From assembly GCA_003344405.1 (NCBI GenBank), contig NOWV01000136.1, forward strand, positions 1-64,000: a stretch of DNA of 64,000 nt. Direction: 5' to 3'. This DNA is from Trichoplax sp. H2. Its lineage: Eukaryota; Placozoa; Uniplacotomia; Trichoplacea. The notes beneath the pieces were generated by a model, which worked only from the letters and a program-made list of their open reading frames with translations, was not told the origin of the DNA and ran no database searches. The position numbers and the translations under genes are program-made. Position 1 is the first letter of the stretch. Every line of letters begins with the position of its first letter. Of the stretch, positions 52,621-62,698 are shown piece after piece.

Positions 52621-54017
52621 TTACCTTCCTCATCCGCCACCGCCACCAGCCATGGGAGGACTAGCTGGACCATCTATTGGTAGGAGTAGAACACATCAAT
52701 GATTCTCACTTCGAAATTAGTTTTATAGGCGTAAAATCACTTGCAAACTAATGTAAAACATACTTTGTCCTCCTGGATTAATTCTGCCAATCTTTTTCCG
52801 AGGCGGTCCCGGCGGTGGTCTATAAATGAACGATTATTTTAACTTTAGTTCTAGAAAGTCTTTAACGGTCTAGTAGACAAGCGATTTTACAAGTATTATA
52901 TAGAAAAGTACAGTAAGTTTAAGCTCTTGCAAATGGATAGTCGAATGTGAAGCTAATTCAGTGATTTTAGTTTACATATTGAAATGGCCAAAGCATAACA
53001 CGTAAACGAGTTGTTTTAATTCTTAATATTATTAAATAGTCCATAAGGAATACAGTACAAAGTAAGTGATTCTACATTATGTTCAGTGGAAAAAGTAGAA
53101 CAAAATTAAGCTGTAGCAATGGATGATCGAATGCAATGATAATCCAGTGACTTCAATGCACTTATGAATATAGTTAAACATAACATGTCAACAGTTATTT
53201 TGATATTGTAATACTAAATAGTCTATAAGGAATAACAGTACAGTAGTAAGTCATTCCATAGTGTAGAGCAGAGGAAATTAAATGAATACAAAGTTATCGT
53301 CCAATATGAAGCTAATCCAATAATTAATTCTACTTTTGTGTCATTATCATTATAGAGCACGATGTGTCATGGCAAAGACGGACCTTTTATCTGGTCGGAA
53401 AGTCGGGGTTTCTTTCTTCTTGTCGTTATCAAGCTAATTGGAGAAGTTGTAGTAGTATTAGTAAATAATTTTTATATCTATCATTCTTTCAAATAACGAA
53501 AAAGAAAGTACATAGGCTATATCACGATAACAATGAAAGAACTTACCAGAAGCATCGACTTAATGCTGTTGTAAAATAAGATAGAATAAAAAATTTTAGA
53601 TTATTGTAATCAATAAGCCATTTCATGGCAATGATGTTATTATTCGTATTGCTGTAGTACTACAACATTACTAGGGAGAGTCTTTATGGTATGATATTAC
53701 AAACAGTAGTTGATGTTTCTATAAGTATTCAACAATTAAACTAAATAGAGCTTGTATTGCAAAAAATGAGTATTTAAGCCAAGTCTATTCTTTCCATATT
53801 ATTTCACTCTTAATACTTACAATAGCACCATGCACGCTACAAATGTTGTGAAGAAATTCTTTATAGAAGACAGCGTCCACGGGCTGTTTCCTTGAACGAG
53901 TTGACCTAAGTATATCAATAGCATCGTTAAGTCCAATGTAAAAACTTATCTAAGTATTTCTAGTTACTAAATTAGATATACACTTATGATGTAAACTCCT
54001 ACGTATGCAATATCCAT
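52621..54017 (-). CDS. SELENOK: Selenoprotein K (in-frame UGA = selenocysteine)
   Basis: Small single-pass ER membrane selenoprotein with roles in ER-associated degradation and protein palmitoylation (established in vertebrates). Six exons on the minus strand: 54017-53984, 53905-53821, 53565-53547 (a 19-nt microexon), 53433-53384, 52819-52764, 52673-52621; all phases agree and total 297 nt, 98 aa (human 94). Visible: N-terminal VYIIS and NSPW motif; a membrane segment around residues 25-47; a basic Lys/Arg stretch; the Gly/Pro-rich cytosolic region RPPPGPPRKKIGRINPGG; and the C-terminus SPPMAGGGGGUGR with UGA at 52632-52630 (residue 96), followed by GGA AGG TAA. Human SELENOK ends MAGGUGR, so the UGA is selenocysteine and not the stop. 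A SECIS candidate lies downstream. The start ATG at 54017 is the only one fitting the family N-terminus. A plain gene finder would truncate the protein at UGA. Confidence 0.93.
52890..53370. repeat. Tandem repeat in the fourth SELENOK intron
   Basis: About 2.3 units of ~200 bp share a GAAGCTAATCCAGTGA-type block, CATAACACGT, TAAATAGTC.ATAAGGAATA and ACAGTACA..AAGT. The repeats fill most of the 52820-53383 intron. Confidence 0.6.
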
Positions 54018-56801
54018 GTTGTCAATGTATTCTTACGTGCATCTAATCATATGCAATAAGAATTTGCGAATGAATGATGCGAAAGTTTATATTTAAAGAC
54101 CCATCACTCATTCTACTCTACTAGTCAATGCTAAAGGAAGTAGATGAAAAAGTGCTTCTTTCCTATAGCACCGTCCAAATCATATCACCATGATAGCGAA
54201 TCGATAGCGAGATGAAACTCAACCTACTCATTTCTAGCTATAATTCTGTTTCTCATGTCTATCAAATATGTTACTCCTGTACAAATGGATTTTATACGAT
54301 CATTATGGTTATCATTATTGCTATCCTTGTCGGGAAGATTTACGCGTATACTGTTTATCCATCCACAGGCCATTTCTGTTATGTGTGACCTGACTAGAGC
54401 GCTGAATCAGTAGTCTAGTATAAGATTGACTTTGTGCTTATTCTCCTATTAAGTTGAGTTATTATTTCAATGGATGGAAGAAACGGCTATGGTACCCAAT
54501 TGAATCAGACTTGGTGTTTTTAATATTGCTAAAGCAAATGGTTTGGTCATTGGATATTACATGATATTTTTTAGCGTTGATTCTACGACAAAAATGTTGG
54601 ATTCTATTCATAAATTATCCTATGTATACATATATATACACACAAGTGGAGAGAATGATCATCTCGTAAAGGAAAAATGTGATGAAAGCCTATACAGATT
54701 ACTAGTAGTGCACTTTACAGTAAGTTGGTGATTATTCTTTTCGCTACGACTATACAGATAGAATCGCAAGTGAGATATTTTCTAATGCATTCAGTGTAGA
54801 TTCGCAGCAATATACTCGTCAAAATAATATTGAATTGATGTAGAATTTCAAGTCGATTCTCTGCTCATGATCTCATGATGAAATTTCCATACAACACATA
54901 CAGGAAGAAGAATCCATAGTCCAGTATCAAGCCCATTATCCTACACGTCTACACTAGTGGAGAAAATAATCATCTACTAGATGGAATTGATACCAATTTG
55001 AAGTCGACATTCTTCTGATGATCAAGTTTCCTTACATCCTTTCCATGTCAACACACAAGATGAAGAGTAACTGTATACCAAGACTACGTGTATTCTTCTT
55101 AATAATAGTCATGACTGTATAACGTCGAACTGGCGAAGAAACGGCTAACAAAAGATTTTACATTTTGTGAAGTTGGATGGGTATTTTTCTTGCTCCAATG
55201 CATCACACTGACAGCTATCTTACCATTTTTGTCAATGTAAACCATGATGAGCCAAGGCTACGTCCAAGCTCTGTTAAAGTCCTACAACAGAAAACAGTGA
55301 TGATTCTATTAATTAACCCAACAAGTGCCTCTTCTCATCTATGCCATCAACACGCCGCCACTACACGATAGTATTCTGCTTAGTCATAACCGATGATGGC
55401 AATGGATCTTACCCAAAATCTTCAAGGAAAAGGTCAAGATTTCTTAGTTTAATGTCTACTTTTTGGTCTTTCCAACAACCTTTTTTTACCTGGTAGAGAC
55501 GATGATGAGTTAATGGAGTTGATTCTAGACTCTCAACGCCTCCATCTTGATGACGATTTCAATGATGAACAGTGTTGACGTCACTAACCTAGTCCTCGAG
55601 TAGTAGCATGAGTACAGTGTCCAATACATCAGTTCGTGTGTAATATTGTTACTTTAAAAGTGTTGTCGAAATGGATTTCACTAAGGGGAAACCAGCATTA
55701 CTAAGCAAAACAAATGGTTGATACTCTCGTCAGTATCAAAAGATGATCCAGTCTGCTATACTAAAGCGTACAAAGCGCACTCCTGTACTGTACCATAGAC
55801 TACGATTGTTCCACTAGTCCACTCTGTCTGGTCGTCTGATATCCGGTCCATCGGGCAATGGACAATTGGACAATTGGACATGCTGAGAATTGCTGATTTT
55901 GGCACAGCCATTCATTAATATGTTCATTAATCATCTGTATTTGTAGTCCAAAGAGTTGGTAAATTGTACAACAGTGTGCCACAGGCTACTCAAGGTTGTT
56001 CCTCTTGTAGTAGGACTTGGTACTATGCTCAAGTAGAGTAGGAAGCATCGCCATTTTGCAACACTATACAGAAGACTACTTTCACCAGTATTGAATCAAC
56101 ACAAGCGATTTGTACAGTACTAGACTGGTCGAGAGCTCGTCCATAATAATCACTATACTAGAAGAAGAAGACTTGGACACCCTCCGACAGACGGACTTCC
56201 CTTGCTTGTCGAAAAATGGCTACTTAGTATGGTTCTTTTGTGTCTGTTTCCTAAATCACTGGTACTAATTTCAAGAACATCGACACATCTTATAGAACTG
56301 CTTCCAAGCGTAGCTTAATAACCGATAATATGATTTAACGTAATATAACTTTATTTAGAATAAATCAGTCCGTTCAAAATCCACCATCTCCATACTTAAG
56401 TACTGCCATCATGATGGGTTTGGCACAATAGTTGAATAAGATGAGATCGATCATGTCTGTCCGTCCAAGCGGGAGTCTATCCTGGACAAGCATATTTGTA
56501 AACAAGTCAGTGAGAGGCAATGCGTTATAGTAGGATGCAATACAGTTCTACAATTCTATACAGAACAGTACTGTTACGAGTATTGAATCGACACCACATT
56601 AAGTGGTCAGAAGCTCCACCAGCTTAAACGAATGCAAGACGGGAAGAAGCTCTTGGAGATGAGGTAAAATTAATATTGGTAAGAGCTACAACATTAATTC
56701 TTAACCGTGCTAGTCTGCAAATAGTGCAAGAAAATTCATTCCACTTCAATGATAGACAATTGATGTGCAGTATAGGAATTTGAATACTTTGATCGGATAG
56801 A
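54018..56801. other. Intergenic between SELENOK and UGT-B
   Basis: About 2.8 kb between the divergent SELENOK and UGT-B starts, with no gene recognised. Scattered diverged repeats occur: an ACACAAGTGGAGA-type block near 54648 and 54950, and a TATACAGAA..ACTATTGAATC.ACAC block near 56067 and 56556. Open frames are short and without family similarity. Confidence 0.4.
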
Positions 56802-58813
56802 ATGGGTTTGGGCAGAGTTGCTATCGCATCCATTTTCATTGCCATCACTATCTTATTAGCCTTAACCAAGTCGTGCCATTCAGCTAAAATATTATTAGTC
56901 GTCCAACACTATCATAGCCATGCACAGGTAGTTGCAGCAGTTGGAGATGAATTGCATGCCAGAGGTCATGCAGTAACGATGGTTGCAGCTCAAGCTGTCC
57001 AATCCTTGTCCAGCAAAGAATTTAAAGTTCGATATTATCAGACGCCTGTCAGAGATCAAGACCTCGCAGATTGTACCGCGCAATCATTAAAAAATCAAGA
57101 TCCTCTACTATCAGCGTGCAATCGGCTTTTTCGAGATGATATTCTTGCTTTTACCAATGGAAAGGAGCTACTGGATGAATTAAAGCGTGAAAATTTCGGT
57201 AAATGATTTTGAGTAACATTATATAAATACCAGACATGCGTCTATTACGCCATCTTAGCTTGCAAAAACCTTCAACGAAACAATAGAGCTAGTTCAGCCA
57301 GGGACTACTCAAGTAAAAATGTTACCCCCTTTCCACCGTCTATTTTCTCTCTCTCTCTCACACTATAATCCCCAGAGATGATATAGTAAGAGAGAGGAGT
57401 GGGAGACGATGGAAGAAGGGTAACACTTTTACTTGGGCAGTCTCTGGTTCAGAAATGTGAAGTGGGAGTTTTGCAAGCTGGAGTGGCAATAGTATGCATG
57501 CATCGCATTGCATCGAGTAGTGCTAGCAACCGACTCTTTCTAATCCTAGTAGCTTGTATAGTATAGCACTTTACGCTTATAGTACTTCTATTAATGCGGA
57601 TTCTAATTTTCAATGACCAAACTCTTTCTCAATTTGTCATCGTCTAGATGGATTAATTTGCGACGTAGCAAGCTATGCATGCTTGATTGTTGCTGAATAT
57701 ATCAACATCAAAGTCCAAGTAGATGTATCACCAATCGGTCTGCTTGATCCATTAACAACTTCGCCATATCATATACCAGGTCCTCCTGCCTACGTCCCAC
57801 AAATGGCAGTCATCGCGACTAACAAAATGAATTTATATCAACGCACACAAAATGTCATCTTTTACGGCATTATGATCACTCTCTTACGAACCTTTATGTT
57901 TAGTAACATGTATCGGTCTGCTAACATAACTAATTTAGGCTTCAACTCACCACCTAGCTTTGAACTCAGAAGATCCACATTTCTGATTGCTAACGGTGAT
58001 TTCGCTGTTGATTACCCTCGACCAATTACACCAGCAACAAAAGTAGTAGGCCCTTTATTACCAAAACCCGCTCAAACTCTTCCTGACGACTTACAACAGT
58101 TTGCCTCTGCTAACAAAAACGGGACTATTGTAGTCTCCTTTGGTTCAGTCATGATTGGTTTAAAATATGTCACTGACCTAGAAATATTTTTCCAAGCTTT
58201 TGGTCAGTTACCTTACAATGTCATATGGAAATTTAGTGATAAAATCACCCATCACATTCCCGATAATTTAAAAGTCGTTCAGTGGTTGCCGCAAAATGAC
58301 CTACTTGGCCATCATAATGTCAAAGCTTTGGTAACACATTGTGGCTTAAATAGTGTCCTAGAAGCTGCCTACCATGGTGTACCTATGATTGGTATTCCTA
58401 TTGCTGCTGATGGAATGAATCATGCTCAAAAGATTATAGCTAGAAATATCGGTGTGATACTAGATATCAAAACGATGACGAGCAATGATCTATCCAATGC
58501 AATCATCAATGTCGTAACCGATAAATTTATCGCAGAAAATGCTACAAAGATATCAGCATTTATCAAGAACAGACCTAATGGTAGAACACCAGCACAAGAA
58601 GCCGGAGACTGGGTTGAATTTGCGTTAGGTAGTGAAGGAGGAAATTATTTACGGACTGAAGAATATAATTTAAGATGGTATGAATTGTATTTGATCGATG
58701 TTTATGCAGTTCTTATAATAATATGTTATTTATTCATTAAACTAATGAAATTAGTGTGGAAAGGAATTGCTAATGTATGTTGTCGTAGAAAAGAAAAGGT
58801 TAAAAAGTCCTAA
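56802..58813 (+). CDS. UDP-glucuronosyltransferase-like glycosyltransferase, paralog B
   Basis: GT1-family ER enzyme, paralog of the gene at 37596. Exons 56802-57198 and 57648-58813; the phase-1 intron sits at the same point (after ENFG); 520 aa. Features: signal peptide (about residues 1-26), the presumed catalytic His in HYHSHAQVV, the donor-binding signature VVQWLPQNDLLGHHNVKALV followed by THCGLNSVLEAAYHGVPM, and a C-terminal membrane segment with a basic tail ending KVKKS, which fits a KxKxx ER-retrieval signal. Compared with paralog A, the tail is longer and Cys-rich just before the end. The intron carries a large foldback element. Substrate cannot be inferred. Confidence 0.93.
57256..57478. 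mobile_element. Foldback/MITE-like element in the UGT-B intron
   Basis: The two halves are inverted copies over about 100 bp: AGCTTGCAAAA, CCAGGGACTACTCAAGTAAA followed by TGTTACCC, and CGTCT plus a CT-repeat are mirrored at the other end by AGAGAGGAGTGGGAGACGAT, GGGTAACA.TTTTACTTGGGC, AGTCTCTGG and TTTTGCAAGCT. Imperfect but clear terminal inverted repeats, no coding capacity, length about 225 bp. Confidence 0.65.
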
Positions 58814-59929
58814 TTGAAGCAATTGAATGTGTAACAAACTTTAGCTTACAGCACCTGTTAAGATTCTGTTGAAGTTTATACACTTGTTAATACACTTATA
58901 TAGTTTTACAATATGTGGTGATAACTAGTAATAAGTGCAAGCCATTATTTGCAGTACTAGCATTCGTAGATTAACCTGCCAATATTTTCATGCAATCAAT
59001 ACAGAAAAGTTGATTCTATATTAGCAGCGATGATTCTATTATGGATAATATGACACTGGATAATTGCAAAACTCTTATGACGATTGTAGAGTACATTGCA
59101 TATTGCCTTCCAATAAAAATTGTATGCGCTAGAAATCTGGCACCATTATTAGCCTTTCTTTACCGGGTTAATAGCTGAAAGCAAATGCAGAATGGATTGG
59201 ATCATATTGTGATCGAAATCTGTAATAAAGACATCTAGAAATTACATCTCATGATTTACTAATGTTACCAGGGGATTACTAATAATGACACGTTTAGCCG
59301 GTCGTTATCAAAGGCCGCATAGCACTATAGTTATAAAATAAATAAATTTATCTCCAATTTGAAGGGTAGTACTACATGAAATATTTGCTTATTTCTCTTA
59401 GAGCAACGAATATACTATATTATTGATACAAAACATGAGAATGAGCCACCTAATATGAATTATTGTGGTGAATATGGATTAGTCATTCTAGTCTTTGTCA
59501 CATCTGTAATTATAGTTGCATCACATTGAATCCATAAGAGCTGACAGATCTTAACTCATTACAATCGAAATGAGCCGCTTCAGACCCCCATCTCTTTCTC
59601 ACCTTCCATGTAAAACATTAGTGAATAACAGGATGTGTACGCGTGTAATGAGATAAAGAATTAATTATAGCTAAAAAATATGGATTATACGAATTCTTAA
59701 AATGCTGTGAAGTAAGAAGAATTTGTAGATTCACATTCGGCACATTTTACATGAACTAGATCATCTGGTAGTAGTGGAGTAGTTATTTACAAATCAAGAA
59801 GTTGTATCTGACGATATCCTTTTGCAGATTTGCAGCGTCTATAGATTGCTATCTATCGTAACTGGTATTTAACGATAAAATATTTCATATCTTTATAAGT
59901 TTCCGATTTTCCATAAAGAATGTGCTTGA

Positions 59930-60720
59930 AAAACGGCATTATGAAATAAAGAATTTTATGCCGATAGAGCAGGTAGGATATAAATTGATTAAGGCTATCA
60001 ATATTGCTGCACGTTGCATAGACACTTTTTGATTAATCCCTAAAGTCTACTGTTATTCATATAAATATTCTAGGCTTGTGAATTTATTACCTTGGTTGAT
60101 ATCATCTCATGCATAGAAGGTAAATTAGAGGATGCAAATTTACTTTGTAAAGTAGCTACTCCTAGACTACAACATGGTGAGACAAAGAATTTTTATACCG
60201 ATAGAGTAGTGTAGCCAGCCAGATAGTATATAGGTACGTCTACACTGTCTGAGCACAAGCAACGAATCATGTTGCTATGCGAGCATTACATCTTAATGCG
60301 GCACCTATTCGTGATTTCGGTACCGGTTAAGAATTCAACTTTAGTGCTAAATTCACGGCACTACAAGTTGGTGAGTGGAAATTCATGAGAGCCATGAATG
60401 TTACTGGACGTTAGGCATGTTATAATCAATCCCTAAAGCTTGCTACTATCCGAAAAAAAGTCTTAATCTTACGAATTTTATTACCATTACTTCTATCATC
60501 TCGGGCAGTAGAAGAAGGTGAATTTAAGGATGCAAGGTTAATTTGAAACGTAGCTACGCCTAGTTTAGCCTTATATTCGTGTTGATATTATCATAATAAA
60601 TATTTCAAGTTTACAAATGGATTACCTTTACTTTTACCATCTTATGTAGTAAAAAGATGAATTCAAGGACGTAAATTTAATTTGTAAACTCTTATACTTT
60701 TGTCAATGTATCATTGACTG
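59930..60720. repeat. Degenerate repeat cluster
   Basis: Blocks recur with large spacing: AAAGAATTTTAT.CCGATAGAG near 59948 and 60184; GTAGAAGAAGGTGAATTTAAGG-type with GTAGCTAC.CCTAG near 60115, 60507 and 60639. Units of very roughly 130-400 bp, poorly conserved. Confidence 0.4.
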
Positions 60721-60779
60721 CCAGAAAGAGTTGTCTATTTTTATAGGGGAGCCGATGTGTCCCGTATACACATTACGGT

Positions 60780-61435
60780 TATGACTTGTTTACTATCTGT
60801 ATCATAAATCGATGAACTTTTATATTAGAAGTCAGAGTATACAAAACCATCAATTTCATTCATATCGTTACCATGAAAAATGTCACTTTGAATGCTAAGT
60901 ATAATTGATTAAGACGATGAACTTTTGTACTAGAACTCAGAGCATGCAAACCTCTCAATTTCATTCATTTCGTTAGCTATCAATTAGCTAGCTATTCAAT
61001 TCGTTCGCTATCAAAACTCTCAATTTCATTCATTTCGTTAGCTATCAATTAGCTAGCTAACTAACTAGCTAGCTATTCTTTAGCTATTCGTTAGCAATCC
61101 ATTCCATTCATTTCGTTACCATGAAAAATGTCACTTTGAATGCTAAGTATAATTGATTAAGACGATGAACTTTTGTACTAGAACTCAGAGCATGCAAACC
61201 TCTCAATTTCATTCATTTCGTTAGCTATCAATTAGCTAGCTAACTAACTAGCTAGCTATTCGTTAGCTATTCGTTAGCAATCCATTCCATTCATTTCGTT
61301 ACCATGAAAAATGTCACTTTGAATGCTAAATATAATTGATTAAGACGATGAACTTTTGCACTAGAACTCAGAGTATGCAGAACCATCAATTTCATGCATA
61401 TCGTTAGGATGAAAAATGTCAATTTGAATGCTAAC
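60780..61435. repeat. Tandem repeat with TAGC-rich inserts
   Basis: Three well-conserved copies of CGTTACCATGAAAAATGTCA..TTTGAATGCTAA.TATAATTGATTAAGACGATGAACTTTTG (from about 60868, 61117 and 61298) and a partial fourth (61402) are separated by CAATTTCATTCATTTCGTTAGC and short TAGC/TAAC tracts. Copies are nearly identical, so this array is younger than the others in the window. Confidence 0.8.
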
Positions 61436-61792
61436 TAAGTTAATTACGACAAACAGAACGCTCACGTTGCTAGGTGGCGCAACCAGCTACCTTAGCTTAC
61501 CTTACTACGGTAGTGTCTGCAGTACCAGTGTGGTTCAACTCCGCCCTATCTCTCGTCTACAGTACAGTAGTAGAGTATTACTAGTACAGTATATGCTACC
61601 GCATGGTGTGGATGGTAATAGCTTAACACACGGACGATCGCTGTACTGTTAGTATGATCATAAACCAACAAAACCATAAACCATCATCAATCGATCATAA
61701 GAGGAAGAGGAAAACCCTAACACACTACACATCCATTGACTGATTTAGCTGGCATTGCAGAATACGTTATATTGCTCTGCCTGTAAAACACC

Positions 61793-62698
61793 ATGAGCAT
61801 TGTTGAATACAAGGCAATCGTTGAATATGGCGATAGAGCGATCATCTTTGTTGGAATGAACCATTTCTATCCTTTGGTCGTGCAACGAGGTCAAGTCATG
61901 CACAGCAAATATGGTGCATTTCCACACGATTGGATGGTCGGGAAAACATTTGGAAGTAAAATTTGGGCTAGAAATAATAAAGGTTGGCTGTATATTCTTC
62001 ATCCTACAGCTGAATTATGGACTTTATCACTACTACATCGAACTCAAGTAATTTATAGTACGGATATTAGTATGATTATAAGTGAATTAGAAATTATGCC
62101 TGGATGCTTAGTAATTGAATCGGGTACAGGGAGTGGATCATTATCTCATGCGATTATCCGAGCTGTTTCGCCAAATGGCAAGCTGTTAACGTATGAATTT
62201 CATAACGAACGAGCAGATAAAGCTGAAAATGATTTTAAACTTAATGGATTAAATCATCTAGTTACGGTACACTGTCGCAATGTTTGCCAAGAAGGATTTG
62301 ATATAACATCGGAAGCAGACGCAGTTATTTTAGATTTACCCATTCCCTGGGAAGCAATTCCATATGCAAAACAAGCACTCAAACCGGGTGGTAGAATTTG
62401 CTGTTTCTCCCCTTGTATCGAACAAGTGCAAAGAAGTTGTATGTGCTTACGTGATCATGGTTTTATCGATGTCAAAGTTCTAGAAACGATATTAAGACCG
62501 TATCGTGTTAAGAAAATGGAATTGCCTATCGCTAATACTGGTAATTGCGAATCCTTCCAATCCAACGAGCGTAGTGATCCATCAACGAGTCATCATGAAA
62601 ATAAAAGTAAACGAGAATTACTATCAACATTTCCCGTAGCAACCACTCCAGGCCATACTGGTTATTTAACGTTTGCCACATTCTATCCACAAGAATGA
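61793..62698 (+). CDS. TRMT61A: tRNA (adenine-58-N1)-methyltransferase catalytic subunit, intronless
   Basis: Catalytic half of the TRMT6/TRMT61A complex that methylates A58 of tRNAs (m1A58) with S-adenosylmethionine in the nucleus. Single open frame of 301 aa (human 289). Landmarks: N-terminal beta domain with HPTAELWT (70-77); Rossmann motif I VIESGTGSGSLSHA (107-120); acidic post-I residue in LLTYEFHNERA; the catalytic Asp in the DLPIPWEA motif (181-188; human DLPSPWEA); ALKPGGRICCFSPCIEQVQ; and the C-terminal GHTGYLTFAT. It starts at the ATG giving MSIVEYKAIVEYGDRAI, the family N-terminus. All other genes in the window have introns, so the intronless structure is noteworthy; loss of introns or an old retrocopy are both possible. 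Confidence 0.94.
   Translation: MSIVEYKAIVEYGDRAIIFVGMNHFYPLVVQRGQVMHSKYGAFPHDWMVGKTFGSKIWARNNKGWLYILHPTAELWTLSLLHRTQVIYSTDISMIISELEIMPGCLVIESGTGSGSLSHAIIRAVSPNGKLLTYEFHNERADKAENDFKLNGLNHLVTVHCRNVCQEGFDITSEADAVILDLPIPWEAIPYAKQALKPGGRICCFSPCIEQVQRSCMCLRDHGFIDVKVLETILRPYRVKKMELPIANTGNCESFQSNERSDPSTSHHENKSKRELLSTFPVATTPGHTGYLTFATFYPQE

Larger units (their letters stand above)
58814..61792. other. Intergenic between UGT-B and TRMT61A
   Basis: No gene recognised. The right half holds degenerate and then well-conserved repeats (listed separately). Confidence 0.45.

Noticed and set aside
52630-52632. UGA as the true stop codon of the SELENOK-like gene
   Set aside because: The next two codons and TAA reproduce the family UGR terminus, and a SECIS-like hairpin follows.
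54543-55371. Short open frames upstream of UGT-B
   Set aside because: No similarity, and they lie in degenerate repeats; not supported as genes.
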